A stretch of 64,000 bases of DNA, taken from assembly GCA_025093985.1 (NCBI GenBank), contig JACAAK010000004.1, forward strand, positions 868,001 through 932,000, read 5' to 3'. The translations under genes and the position numbers were made by a program. Positions 48,332 through 60,797 of this stretch are shown here, one piece after another. This DNA is from Calvatia gigantea. Taxonomy: Eukaryota; Basidiomycota; Agaricomycetes; Agaricales; Lycoperdaceae. The notes under the pieces were generated by a model. The model did not search any database and had not been told where the DNA came from. It was given only the letters and a program-made list of their open reading frames with translations. Numbering within the stretch: position 1 is the stretch's first letter; each line of letters starts with the position of its first letter.

Positions 48332-49688
48332 TCAAAAGATACCATCCAGTTTATTCAGGTAATCAAGGAATGAAGCATGGTGAAATCTGATTTCTTGAGA
48401 ACCGGATTCATTAAGGGGGGGCACCTTGATGACCGAATGAAGTTTTCGGAGCACTCCATATACAGTATACTGTTGCAATCCAAATACTGTGGCGAAAAGT
48501 ACAAGGGGAAGTTCACCAAAATAATTATTGTCACTGACTACGGGTCTCCCAGTCCAAAGTTGAGTGTAAAAATTTAACGCCAGCTTGAGAATCGATAATG
48601 TGGTTTTAGGGACACCGGCCAGGATTGTGGAATACAGCTTGTGAAGTGTCGAGAGAGAACCGGGCTCAAGGCCTTCAGTGACAGACAATACAGTGGCCAA
48701 CTGGGAAATAGGGTCACAAGCATCCGGGTCATCGATATAATGGACAACTGTCGTCGCGAGAGCAAAGAGTCCAGATGAGGTGTTGGAAACCCTGGCAATA
48801 TCCTGCTCCCCAGGCCAAGGAGCATCGGCAGGCATAAGGTCCCTGTAATTCTGGCGTATCTCCTCGAATTTAGCACGCAAAACTTCTCCACGTCGCGGCA
48901 CGCATCACCGGGGTTTGCGAGTATTTCGTGCTCTTCGAAAAAGCCACTGACTTCCTCGGAACTGAACACAACCTGTAGGTGTGCTTCGGGACGGCTCGAT
49001 GACCCAGACGAGGGGGTTTGTAGGTACTGGCGGGTGAAGCGGCTGATGAGCTTGATGATGAGAACTTGTGCGTTCTCTCCGTTGCATTCGTCTAGTCCTT
49101 CCAGTAAAATTGTCCATCTGTGACCATCCTCCGCCAATCTCAACTTGGTAAAGGGCTCAACAATGAACGCCTCAAACTGGCGCTCCATGTCCTTCTCCAG
49201 CAGCTTGGGATTATTGATCATAGTCCGCTTGACGTAATCTTTATATGGCGGGATCCTGACAGCCAGTTGGTAAGCGATGGTGGGGATAACAAAGTCAGGA
49301 TTGTTGCGGCCGTTCGGTCTGGAGAAGAAGAGCGTTGCACCCAGGTTTGAGGTTTCTGACAATCGTTCTGCAAGACTTTGAAGGATTGCCGATTTCCCAA
49401 CACCAGCAGGTCCGTGCAACCACAGCATCCGGCACACGTGTTGGAAGTCATCGATCCAACGCTGGAGTGTCTCCAGAATTGTAATTCGGGTACCAGGATG
49501 ACAACCGGGAACATGACCACTGGCGTCGAATTTGGCAAGCCACCGTAAAACTAGTTTCAGAATTATTAGCTGAGGTTATGAGCGCTAAAGATCTGCGTAC
49601 CTTTCTCCTCGGCTTCGTTGATATTATTTGTGACTGAATGGTAGAAAACGAAGTCATGGGGGTTGCTGAAGGACCCGTTTGCATTCAT
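48332..49688 (-). pseudogene. NACHT NTPase (NLR-like), copy A, broken
   Basis: Exons 49601-49688 and 48332-49550. Starts MNANGSFSNPHDFVFYHSVT, reaches NNINEAEEK typical of mushroom NACHT proteins, then Walker A LHGPAGVGKSAILQ (about 49392-49430) and Walker B WTILLEGLDECNG (about 49080-49115), and a helical part (SSGLFALATTVVHY). Compared with copy B, one base is missing near 49029 and two near 48997, so a short stretch is misread, and one T is missing at GAAGTTTTGCGT (about 48883). The exon sum is 1307 nt, not a multiple of three. Intact relatives are STAND ATPases used in fungal self/non-self recognition. This copy is probably dead or wrongly assembled. No C-terminal sensor repeats remain. 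Confidence 0.8.
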
Positions 49689-49707
49689 GAGGGTTTGGCC
49701 TGATGCT

Positions 49708-50097
49708 TCATGTTGTCAGCAGGTTCACCATGAGGTCCTCAAGACGGGAGCACAGATCCTGTTGACCCTTTTCAGGATCTGCAGCCGCCAATGCAGTGGC
49801 CTGTTCCTCGGCTCCCCGCTCTGGATTGCAGGGTCATATTCCCTCTCACATAATAGGGGGGGACCTACTGGATGAGACATTCGAGGGCGGCGGGGTGTCC
49901 TCATTGACATCCAGAGGTGTTGGATCCAGTTTGGTTTCACCTCGCTCGTGAGCACCATCATCACCATTAGACACTGGCTGTTGATCCGAACGAGTTGAAT
50001 CCCCTTCCCGAGCAGATCGTAAGGAAGAGTGAAGACAGTAGATGAAGAAAACCACGGCAAGAAGAGTGAGCCCCATGCCAGGAAGACTGACCCCCAT
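49708..50097 (-). CDS. Small membrane-anchored coiled-coil protein, copy A
   Basis: Exons 49869-50097 and 49708-49820 total 342 nt (113 residues), GT..AG intron of 48 bp. The N-terminal signal anchor (LPGMGLTLLAVVFFIYCLHS) is followed by a polar, proline-spotted linker and a C-terminal helix AEEQATALAAADPEKGQQ ending RLEDLMVNLLTT. It lies 19 bp upstream of the NACHT start on the same strand, so the pair may be one transcript or the N-terminal exons of a single gene. No family recognised. Confidence 0.5.
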
Positions 50098-53000
50098 AGC
50101 GAAAACTTGGTGGTCAAGTTAGAAGAAAAAAACTACACAGCTGTGTTGTATGTCCTGGTACACGCATTCTCCATGTATTGATTCAAGTCAAACACATTAT
50201 GGCAGGCGTTAATTTGAGATGAAGGTAGTTGCCAGAAATCAGGAACCCAGAGATCATATAGACCACACCGCAGAAGCACAATGGTCCCATAGGGGAGGAG
50301 ATTGGAGAGTGCTCGAAAGTGCCACCGTCACGTATGTAATTAGTTCTCGACTATGTCCACTGCGCCTTAGCAGTTTATTTGCGGTCAAGAAGTGTTCATC
50401 TTCAGCATCATCGCCACTGTCACGTGGCACTCGCACCAGACGTCACCCCTCTGATCCTACTCTTTGAGTCTTGGATGTGAGCTGCATTTTTCTTATTTCC
50501 TCGTTCTCCTCTTCTATTCCCGCTGCCCTGATGTCTTATATTCACATCGGCCACAGGGTCCCGTCACCCGTCTCTCCCAGTCACCCTCTTCTCGTCCCTG
50601 GAAAAGCCCCCTTGAATCCTGATTCCGCCACGCCACTCATTGCTCAATTATTCTGCTGGTCCCCACAAACAACAAAACCAAGATCTATGTTTGAACTTTT
50701 GGACGCCCCTACCAGTGGCTAGGAGGGGGGGTGACGGAGGAGGGGGCAAAACAATGAAGTTGGAGGGGAGTAGGAGCGTACATCATAACTTCACGAACGG
50801 CCCAGCCTCACTGTACACCTCCAGGAATGTGACCGGTAGCTACATCCTCTGGCGGCCACCTTTCAATATGATTATTCTTCTCTACTCCACTCTCACTGAC
50901 GCCTTATAACCCCATAGACTAAGTCGACACACGGATAATCGATAATCAGCCATCGCCCGAGTAGGTTGCCCACACAACTGGGGGAGGAGGATCTTAGGAA
51001 TGCTGTTGGTATTTCTGGACGGGACGAAATCACAAGTGATGAAAGCACCTTCCCCTCTCGACTGGCCCCCCGGTTCCCATTTGTCGAAACGCCACAAGTT
51101 GTCATACCTACGCTTTCTTTCCAATCACACCTACCATCTCAACCGCCGTACAATCAACGTTACACGCGAATTCCGCAACAACCGCGCCTGCGAGATCATG
51201 ACATGACTATAAGACCACTTGTATCCGACTATCATGCATCTCCTCGCAGTCGAACATGGTTATGGTAGCTTGATCCGGAAAACCGCCGGCCAGACATTGT
51301 GGTCCTATCTACTCGGGTTGAAAGGGCTGAGGGTGTCAGTCGTGAAGATCAGATGTTTGATTAGGGGTGCGATAGTGGTATTGCAATGTGCAGTGGGATT
51401 AGTGGAAGAGCGGAATCTAAATAGGCTGGTCAGGATTTATCACCTTACCGAGCCAGGTTGGAACGTTGCCAGGCGAAGTTGAGATGTTCAGGCCACTTGC
51501 GGTATGTCCTCCACCCTCCGCTGAAGCTTCGAACTCTGACCACTTACGTCGACAGCACATCTATGTCAAACAGTTCAAATGTTCCCGTCTTCCTCTTACA
51601 CCTTAAAAACACACTGGTGCCACAATCAATCACCACCGCTTACACACGGACTCTGCTTATCAGGCTTATGGTTCTCGCCCTATAATACCACCCTGATCGC
51701 CAACGACAATTGCACCTAGGATCTCCACGTCGTTTATCAAAAACCCATCGAAAACTATAATTGGCACCCGGGTTATCACCGTACCAGCCATTCCCGCCTC
51801 ATCCATACAGACTGGTGTGGAGCATCGCCTGAGATACAGAGAAGGCGACATCTGCGACTGGGAGGAAAGGGCATCGGGGAGCGCGATAGTGCAGGTGGCG
51901 AATCGAACACCAACACAAGAGGGGCTGGTGGGAGGAAGTTATACTGCCTCCGACGCCGGGTGTCCTCTGCAAGCCTCAGAAGGTGCTTCTGTCCATTGAT
52001 GTATCAAGGTCGAGGGCCTTTGGCAGGTGCAGCACCACAAGAACCGGTGGTGGCTGCTCCCACCTCCGCGACCATAACGCGGACAAGGACAACTGTCCAC
52101 CCCTATTTCTCAGCGTCGACGACCTGGAACCCACACCATTTCCCCTACCACACCCAGTATATCAGTATCGGTTGGATCTTGTCGAGTGGAATGTACTGCC
52201 GCTGTGCACACCGGCACCAGGTAGTACACATTATCTACCAAGCGGTGTTGACGCCAACGCCGTTCGCTGCTACTCTACTGCCTGTACCGTGTCCTGAATA
52301 CGCCCGACACGCACGCCCAACCATACAACCAGCGAATACACCAACCGCCCCCCTCTAACGGTGGAAATAAAAGAGCTCCCTTTCGTTCCTGGCCCGACCG
52401 CAGTGAAGGTGTAGGTGTGGACTCAAAGAGTGATGGTGCAACATCGTCGGAGAAGGAGATTGTGATGGAGTACAATGTGCTTACAGTGTCAGCGACGATG
52501 CAACTCGATCCTTTTGTCTCGGTAATGTTTCATTCTGTCTCCCCTCGCAATTCAAATTCCTGTCGGGGGTTGATCTAGGATTGTCGCGTTCAGTTCCTAA
52601 TTTGACCACAAGGATTCTTGTACCCCTGGGGTTGGTTGCGAATACACTTGACTATTGACAATACGGTACGTAGTAAAATAAACCCCGCCCTTCACCGCCA
52701 TCCGTGGGTTGGGTACATATAAATGCACATCTCCTGGATGGATGCTTCCCAACCACCAGAACATCCATCATTGGGTCCTCATCGCGAAGCTTGTCTAACT
52801 CAAGAACTAGATCCCTGATTGGGAGCAACTCATCATCCCAGTCTTGGTGGGGGTACTGTTACGGGTCAGCCAGCGCCACCGGAAGAAAGAGTAAGCCCAC
52901 CTGGGGAGATGTATAGGTGTATCTCCTGATCAGAGGAATCCCTATCCCGCCCCCTTCATTGCAAACATATGAGAACTTGTGGCTGAGCTTTGCCTCCGAA

Positions 53001-53478
53001 ATACAGGTGAGATCCAGGTCCCTCATGCATGTTTTTTTCACTGCATCTGACTGTGCAAGTTCAGGTGGTGCCTATTTCAATTAATATGTTGGTGAACAAT
53101 GCTGGACTCTCGAAAAAGGGTGAGACTCACAGCGCCGCTCAACCACTTGAAGAGGTTGAAAAGGCTCCAGCAAATGATCCTATGGCCCCGCCGAAAGATC
53201 AGTGCACTAAAGTCAATCTTCCCAAAGGCGTTCTGTGATTCCTGTGCATTCAAGAATGGGTGGGAGGGGCCAGAGGAACCTGGGGGTTTCTGCGATAGCA
53301 AGTGGAAAATGAAGAAAAGTCCGTACCCCCACGCCTTTTTTAAGGCGTGATCCGCAAGCTCCACATCCCAAGATAATGAAACCGGAGGGCGCCGATTAGA
53401 AATGGCATCTCGGTAACCTAGTCAAGTTAGATTTGGATCAGGGGGGCAGTGTTGATGATCTTACGAGATGAGTTTCCT

Positions 53479-54912
53479 TCACACAAAATTGCAAAAAAAC
53501 CCCACCACAGTTTTCGCCTTCATATCAACATCAAATGCAAAATTCTCCAGCGTCTCCAGGTAATCGGGGAATGAAACATGATAAAATCTGATTCCTCGAC
53601 GGCCGGACTCGTTGAGGAAGGGTGCATTGATCACTGAATGAAGCTTTCGGAGCGCTCCGTACACAGTACGCTGCTGTAATCCAAATACCGTTGCGAAAAG
53701 CACAAGTGGAAAGTAATCGTCAGTGTCATCGCCAGCGAATCCGAGCGGCCTTTTCCCGAATAAAGTGTAAAAAGTCAGCACCGGCTTGAGGATCGGTGAC
53801 ATAGGTTTGGGGACACTAGCCAGTATCGTGGAATACAGTGCGTGAAGTGCCGAGAGAGAACCTGGCTCGAGGCCTTCAGTGACGGACAAAACAGTGGCCA
53901 GCTGGGAGGCGGGATCACAGGCGTCTGGATCATCAACATAGTGGACGATTGTCGTTGCGAGAGCAAAGAGTCCAGATGAGGTGTTGGAAACCCTGGCAAT
54001 ATCCTGCTCGGCGGGCCAAGGTACATCTACAGGTATAAGATCCCTGTAATTCTGGCGTATCTCTCCGAATTTAGCACTGTAAAAACTTCTCCACGTCACG
54101 GCACGCATCATCCGAGTTTGCGAGTATTTCGTGCTCTTCGAAGGAGCCACTGACCTCTTCGGAATTGAACACAACCTGCAGGTGTGCTTCGGGACGGCTC
54201 GCGATGACCCAGACGAGGGGGCTTGTAGGATGCTGCCGGGTGAAGCGGCTGATGAGCTTGACGATGAGGGTTTGCGCGCCCTCTCCGTGACATTCATCTA
54301 GACCATCCAGTAAGATTGCCCATCTGCGATCATCCTCGGCCAACTTCAACTTGGTAAAGGGCTCAACAATGAACGCCTCAAACTGGCGCTCCATGTCCTT
54401 CTCCAACGGCTTAGGATTGTTGATCATGATCCGCTTGACGTATTCTTTGTATGGCGGGATCCTGACGGCCAGTTGGTAAACGATGGTAGGAATGACAAAG
54501 CCAAGATTGTGGCGGCCATCCGGTCTGGAGAAGAAGAGCGTTGCACCCAGCTTCGAGGCCCCTGACAATCGTTCTGCCAGACTTTGGAGAATTGCAGATT
54601 TACCGACCCCAGCAGGTCCGCGCAACCACAGCATCCGATGGGAGTGTTGGGTGTCATCAATCTGGTGTTGCAGTGTCTCTAGAATCACGATTCGGGTACC
54701 AGGGTGACAACCAGGGGCATGACCACTGGTGTCGAACTCGGCACCGGACATCGTGTATTTGGTGAGACACTGCAAGACTGGTGACAGAGTTACGAGCGGA
54801 GGCTATGAGGGCTGAGGACCTGCGTACCTTTCTCCTCGGCTTCATTAATATTATTCATGGCTGGCTGGTCGACAATGAAGCCGTCGGGAGTTGTTGAAGG
54901 ACTCGTTTGCAT
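53479..54912 (-). pseudogene. NACHT NTPase (NLR-like), copy B, broken
   Basis: Exons 54828-54912 and 53479-54777. Better preserved than copy A: Walker A LRGPAGVGKSAILQ (about 54587-54630), Walker B WAILLDGLDECHG (about 54280-54320), and LVWVIASRPEAHLQVVF, the usual sensor segment of the NTPase. One extra A near 54079-54083 (TTTTTACAGTGC) shifts the frame right after DACRDVEKFL; family sequence resumes at KFGEIRQNYRDL. The exon sum is 1384 nt, one over a multiple of three. The N-terminal exon is also shifted relative to copy A. It ends TGA-less at TAG 53479 without repeat domains. Confidence 0.8.
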
Positions 54913-54934
54913 TCGTGAGGGTTTGGCCTGATAC

Positions 54935-55327
54935 TTCATGTTGTCAACAGGTTCATGAGGTCCTCAAGGTGAGAGCACAGGACCTTGTTGAGCCTTTTCA
55001 GGATCGGCAGTCGCCAATGCAATGGTCTGTTCCTCGGCCCTCCGCTCTGGATTGCAGGGTCATATTCTTGGTTGAACACTCGCGTAGTGCAGGAAAATAC
55101 TTACCGGATGAGTCGTCCGAGGGTGGCGGGGTGTCCCGGTCGACGTCCACAGGCTTTGGGTCCAGTTCGCTTTCGTCTTGCTTGCGAGGACCACGATCGG
55201 ACACTGGCTGATGACCTGAGCGGGTGGAATCACCCTCCCAAGTGGATCGTAGGGAAGAGTGAATATAATATATAGACAAAACCACTGCAAGAAGCATGAC
55301 CCCCATGCCAGGAAGACTGACCCCCAT
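54935..55327 (-). pseudogene. Small membrane-anchored coiled-coil protein, copy B, frameshifted
   Basis: Exon 55105-55327 gives LPGMGVMLLAVVLSIYYIHS and the polar linker; the second exon (from 55046 down) gives AEEQTIALATADPEKAQQ, then one extra base relative to copy A leads to an early TGA. Homologous to 49708-50097. Confidence 0.55.
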
Positions 55328-55652
55328 GGCGAAAAACTGGTGTCGAAGTTAGAGGGGGAAACTGCGTAGCTGCGTTGCATGTCCTATGCATGCGTTCTCC
55401 TACACGTGTTGATTCAGGCGTCAAAACACATCGTGGCAGATGTTGGTGTACATGGAGGTAGTTACCGAAAACCGAGAGTATACAGACCACGCCGTGGAGG
55501 TACAATGGGATGCCGTCAGGGGAGACGGCAGTGGTGTGTTCGGATTTAATTTCGGAACGGAGGTGTCATTCTCACGTGGCACTCGCACCCCGGCGCGTCG
55601 CACTACATACTTACAGAAAAAAGTACAGGGATATACATATCAACATTCCATT

Positions 55653-58337
55653 CTACAAGTCTCCTTCACTTTGATCGTTCATGTCAGTCGCTTCTCCCAA
55701 ACGAACCCACACCCCACCCTGAGTACCAAAATCAGACTTACACAGCTCCTATAAATCAAATACCAACTTACCACCACAGACATCGTCAGGTAACTCTTCA
55801 TCCTAATCTTATCAGTTTTCTGGGTACCTACTCCATCCTTCCATTCTGGTGGCGGGACAGCCCACGAAGGCTGCGCTTGTGAGTCCAACGAAATAGACGA
55901 AAATTGTTGCAAAAGGCGGATGAGGAAGTAGGATGTTTCATGGTACGCAAACTATCAGGGGTCTGTGAGCTTCGTGTGGTGCATTCGGGTTTTGGGATAC
56001 ACGTACTTGTTGACCAAGGCAGATCCGAGGACCAGCGTTGAAGGGAAGGAAAATAAAAGGATTAGGTGTGATGTACTTCTTCAACCGCTCAGTCAATCCA
56101 ACGATCAGGGATCGAATAATTCGGCTGTAGGTGTCCTTGAGAGGGTGTCCGAGCGGAAAGATATTGAAACCAGTATATACCATCTGGGCCCCAGAGATCT
56201 TGACGGCGGTGCATCAGGAAGATTCCATAAGCCATCCTGGATGAACCAGATGAGCTCAGAATCTCTACAAATTTTTTTGGGTGCTTACCTGCTACGGCCG
56301 GGAATATAGAATGGCCTATCACCATTCTTGTTAAGCATGAGGGTAGGTTTCTTGCTGGTTCTGGAGTTAAAGGGACTACACGATGAACCTCAGCAATTTT
56401 TTGGCGTCCTCAAAAACCAATTATTAACTCACACCGCAGGGTATAGGCGGATTGTTTCTATTGAAAGTCATCAGACATCATATGGCGTCATTGGGACGGA
56501 ACTGGTATTACCGTTAATGACAGCACGGAGATACTTCATTTCTCTCATGTCGTCATACATAGGGCGGCGGTTTCCTACTTTGTCCAGAATCTCCTGGCGC
56601 AGTTTCTTAAGAACGTGAGGATTCTCGGCCAACATGTACGTGCAGAAGGTGATGCTGTTAGTCGTCTATCAAGGCTATCAGTCTCTGCCCAATCCTTCCG
56701 AGATACCGACTTACAGTATCTCTCCCGGCGAGAAGGATATTTAATGTCTCGTCACGAAGGATGTTTTCATCTGAAAGTTCAGGACGGTTTAAAAAAAAAT
56801 CCCAAGTAGCTGACCAGGGCCGACGTACCATCCGTAAGTTTAACCAGATGCTCCAACAAACTCTCCCCCTCCTTCACTTCCTTATCCGTTTCAACTCCGT
56901 GAACCCTCTCCCTCTCACGCTTCTTCTCAACAGCCTTAACAACAATCGGATCAACAAAATCCCTCACAATCTCTATCTGTTCGGCGACTTTATCCTTGAA
57001 AAACTCGCGTAGGGGCCACATACGCCCACTTCGTACCCGTAACGCCGAGATTCTCTGCTGCTTCAGTCGAATGCTCGTGCGAATTTGTTGGCTGGGTGGA
57101 TTAACGTTATTCGATGCGGCCCGCCTAGAGGGCTGTAATGAGGATATGGTAATCCGGCGGCTAGTGAATGGACATCATGTGCGAATAGAAACTCTGTTGC
57201 GGAGTCCATCGTGAACCGGGATGCTAAATCCTGTGTGTGTGCCATTTTGATTTGTTATTGCAGGCTAACACAGGCTGAGGTAGAGAGAGAGACATGCCTG
57301 AATATCAACAGGGAACCCTTCTTGAAGTCGGCGTTTCATTTGACCGAGCGCGTTGACAGCGTGCCTTTCGAAGACGTCAAAGTGGCTTATCCTGTCTTTG
57401 CTAAAGAATGGGCGTGTCATGCCTCGGTGGAATCTTATGAAACCACTCGTCAAAATCCCATGGAGATCCTGAATGTAAAGGGAAAAACGTACTTCCACAT
57501 TTCGCCTAAGAAGTCAGCATGTTAAGATGGTTTCAGGCTGATAGGCTTGAGAAACATACCGTCAGAATTGAATACTCCCACTCCTAATATCGATTCCATC
57601 GCCAAAACGAACTCTGGCCCTATGACAGTGACCGGACACCAATCGTTAGGTTTTGTCGACTCGAGGTATATTAAGAATTAAGAACTCGCCTTTTTCATAA
57701 TTTTCAAACTGGGTTGCCAAAATAGCTTTGATATGCTCAGGCTCTGTTGTGAAATACTGATCCGACCGACGACACCCTTTAGCGCCCCATTCAGTACATT
57801 AAACTAGACAAGGACCACGCACTCGATTCTCGAAAAGAATCCTAAAGTTGTAGGTGTTTCCATACTCCTCCGTCCACTCTCTCAAGAAATCTCCTATAAG
57901 CGCGACACAAGCACCAGTCAACAAACTCACATACGCCAGCAAGAGGAGGAACCATACTCACCAGGATATCCACTCCGAATATTAACTAACCCCTTCTTCA
58001 GATTCCTCAAACTGCCTGGAACCCAATCCCTCACTATCGGCGGTAACACTCCTCCAGCTCTCTCTGCCTCCATCCTATCTCTCAGATCCCTCCACTGCAC
58101 TTTTGCGAACAGCCATACCGGGAAAGCTAAGACGTACCCGAGGCGAGCAAGCCACCGATTTCGGAGTCTCGCGTTGTTAAAGTAGTTGTACTTTTGTGCG
58201 AGCTTGAGCAAGATGTAGACGACAAATGGAGGTGTTGCGAACGTGGGTACATTTTTGAGGATGAAGAGTACGCCGGGCGGGAGTTTTTTGGGACTAGTAT
58301 TCCTACTTAGGCTCTTGTTGTGATTGTTCGGGGGCAT
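55653..58337 (-). CDS. Cytochrome P450, CYP63-like, with two frame breaks
   Basis: Multi-exon gene. The N-terminal exon (58337 to 57962) has [15 protein letters not shown] and a membrane helix region ([14 protein letters not shown]). Later exons give [12 protein letters not shown] (about 57440), [13 protein letters not shown] (about 57205), the I-helix NILLAGRDT joined to [13 protein letters not shown] (about 56720 and 56650), the K-helix ETIRLYPAV (about 56450; the exact ExxR frame depends on the join), [12 protein letters not shown] at the heme Cys (about 56020), and [18 protein letters not shown] last intron (53 bp) joins LTMSVV to [10 protein letters not shown]; stop 55653-55655. Two extra bases, near 56091 and 56108, break the frame inside FDPDRWID-ERLKK. 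Substrate unknown; CYP63 members oxidise xenobiotics and fatty compounds. Confidence 0.8.
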
Positions 58338-58585
58338 CGTTATGTCCGCACAACTAGTTGGGGTGGCGGCGTTATAGCAAGAAAGTAAGAGAGAAACTTT
58401 GCAGGGAGGGAGGACCTCTCACGGTGCATTTACACATGATTTTGTGCACCAGCTCGATCTTTACCAAAAAGAAGCCGAGGAGCCTGTCGAGACTCGAGCC
58501 TAAAGTTATCTCTGGAGTAGTTGTCACGTGGATCACTTTATTTTTCGGCGGCCGATCACTCTCTTAGAGTTATCAATAACTTGCA

Positions 58586-60797
58586 ATGCCCAAACAGCCG
58601 AAGAAAAAACAGCGTCTTAACTGGTCCATCTCTGAAGGAAAAGCAAGCGAGCAGCAACACTGGAACGGCTTCCTGGACGATGAGAGCAAGGATGATGAAG
58701 AAAGAAGGCTAGAAAGCATGCTCTTCGGTGTGCCCTATGTGCCTTCCTCCAAAGGCGTCAGTCCACGAAGAGGAGGATGAAGACGGGGGAAGGCCAATGG
58801 CTGCTTTACTCGACTCAGACGTACGGCGCTGATTCCTACATCCCAGGAACACAACTGACTACTATTTCATCACAGCTATTTTTTATTGACGACACGTTAC
58901 CACGTCTGCACCCAGACTCAGATGTTGAGTCCCTGCACTCGGCCTCCGCCTCAGAATCAGAATCAGAACCAGACTCAGTCTCCAATTCTGATTCCGATCC
59001 ACAACCCTCACCCTCTTCTCCACCCGGCACCACCCGACCCCCAACCAAAAAAGCCGCATGGACAGACGCATCTGCCTCTACCTCCGTAACGAACAAAATC
59101 TCCCTCCTCAACGGCCCTTCGCGCCTACGCAAACTACGACGTTACGCAGACGAAGATACCATTTCTGAAAAGGAATACGAGACCCGGCTTCGTAACCAAT
59201 TTGAACGGATCAATCCTGAACCAATCTGGGCACAGCGCGCAAGGAAGCGGAATCGTCATGATCGGGAGGCTCGTGGTATCGATGATGATGACGAACGCGC
59301 GGAAGGCGACACCGGAGAAGAGGAAGAAAATGCGAAGAACCTCTTCACATCTACGAATGGCATCCTCAAAGCCGCCGAAAGTCGAAGAAAAAAACATAGT
59401 GTCGTTCTACCTTCCGGCACGATCTCAATCGAACGTCTACGAGATGCCAATTTGTCCACTCAATCCAGTGGTTCTGGCGCCGTCAAGCTCGTATCTTTCC
59501 ATCCAAGTGAAAAAGTACCTATATTATGCGTTGGGACCGCCGACCGACGCATCCGTTTATATAACGTACGCCCTTCACCACCCTTCTCCTTATCTGGTCC
59601 ATGACGCCGAGCCATTTCTAACACATTACTTTCTTTTTGTTGGATAGGTCGACGGGCACACATCACCGCTCGTACAAACTCTGCACGTCCCCTCCCTCCC
59701 TTTAACATCCCCCACATCCGCTCTCTTCCACCCTTCCGGCACCTCCCTCCTCCTCTCTGGTCCACGCCCATACTTCTTTACACACGACCTCCAGACGGGC
59801 TCGACACTACGCCACGATCGTGGTTTGTGGGGTACAACCTTCTCCCATTCCAGCACCACATCTCTGGATATCGTCGGTTCAAAGAGACCGAGAAATAATA
59901 AAAGAGGAGAAGGAGTGGAGTCTGTCCACTTGACTAGTTTCAGTCCGGACGGGGACTTTATTGGCGGTCGCTGCGGGGAAAGGTGCACAGGTGCACCTGG
60001 TAGATTGGAAGGCTGGTGCTGGGCAGGTTATAGATTCATTAAAATGCTCCACCGGAGGTGGGAGTGTCTCTGGGTTGTGGTGGTTCGATTCTCCTTCCAC
60101 ATCCTCCCCACACGACGATGGCTCGGTACTAGGCGATAATGGAGAGATGGGGCATCCGGAAACACTTGGCAGGTCCTCACGTCCGACGCGGAAGTTTATT
60201 TGTGGGACGTCGCAGAACGGAGGTGTGTGAGACGATGGAAAGATGAAGGTGGATTTAGAGGTGCTGGACGCGTTTTAGCTGGTTCGCAAACTAATAATAG
60301 TGGATACATGGCCTATTGGGTAACGTTTTTCTAAGCCTACCTCCCTCTCCTTCCATCTCATTTTAAGCTCGCCACAGGTCATCGTCAGGACTTGTCAATA
60401 TCTACAACCCTTCAGCATACTCACTCCGCGATTCCAACACTGAACCCAAAACCGATCAAGTCAATAGGGAATCTCACGACCGCAATATCGAGCATGAAAT
60501 TTAACCACGATGCGCACAATTATTGGCGATCGCGAGTCGGGAGAAAAAGGACTCTATGCGACTCGTATGTTCCACCACCTGGTCTCCCCAATTACCGGTG
60601 CTACCAAACTCACTCCCTTGCTATCATAGATCCACATCCCTACATTGACGTCGTTCGCAAACTGGCCTACGCAAAGCACACCATTAGGGAATGTGACTGC
60701 GATTGATTTTTCACCAAAGAGTGAGTATGTTGTAATTGGGAATACCAGGGGAAGAGCATTGCTGTATCATTTGAGGGAGTATGGTGCTGGTGTGTAA
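58586..60797 (+). CDS. UTP18: U3 snoRNP protein Utp18 (WD40), several frame breaks
   Basis: Exons about 58586-58820, 58876-59565, 59648-60319, 60378-60564 and 60630-60797. It starts MPKQPKKKQRLNWSISEG. An acidic/Ser-rich region and IWAQRARKRNRHD lead into WD40 blades: GAVKLVSFHPSEKVPILCVG, SALFHPSGTSLLLSG, VHLTSFSPDGDFI, DAEVYLWDVAERRCVRRW, SSSGLVNIYNPSAY, ISSMKFNHDA, and VTAIDFSPKSEYVVIGNTRG near the end. Utp18 is part of the small-subunit processome that cleaves 18S precursor rRNA in the nucleolus. The frame breaks near 58760, 59963, 60150-60175, 60314, 60450 and 60515, each by one or two bases, with family sequence on both sides. Such a gene should be essential, so these are probably assembly errors. 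Confidence 0.85.

Larger units (their letters stand above)
46134..50447. repeat. Segmental repeat, unit A
   Basis: Starts at CTCACTGATCCTGCTCTTTGAGTCC, a motif that recurs at about 50448. It contains a non-coding repeat (46.2-47.5 kb), then the NACHT and TM genes on the minus strand. Most of its length aligns in order with unit B at 51.5-55.6 kb, at perhaps 75-85 percent identity by eye. Confidence 0.7.
50448..55600. repeat. Segmental repeat, unit B, with about 1 kb of extra sequence
   Basis: Begins with CTCTGATCCTACTCTTTGAGTCTTG as unit A does. About 50480-51500 has no counterpart in unit A; from about 51550 to 55600 the two align in order, ending at CACGTGGCACTCGCACC in both (about 50414 and 55573). 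Confidence 0.65.

Noticed and set aside
49218..49538. Overlapping frames across the NACHT P-loop region
   Set aside because: They run in the wrong frame relative to Walker A and B and appear in both copies only because the copies are homologous.
56085..56115. Programmed +1 frameshifts at CCC-TGA and GAC-TGA in the P450
   Set aside because: Skipping T at both TGA codons restores the family frame and recalls antizyme, but two such sites within 20 bp in a P450 have no precedent known to me and other genes nearby have indels away from stops.
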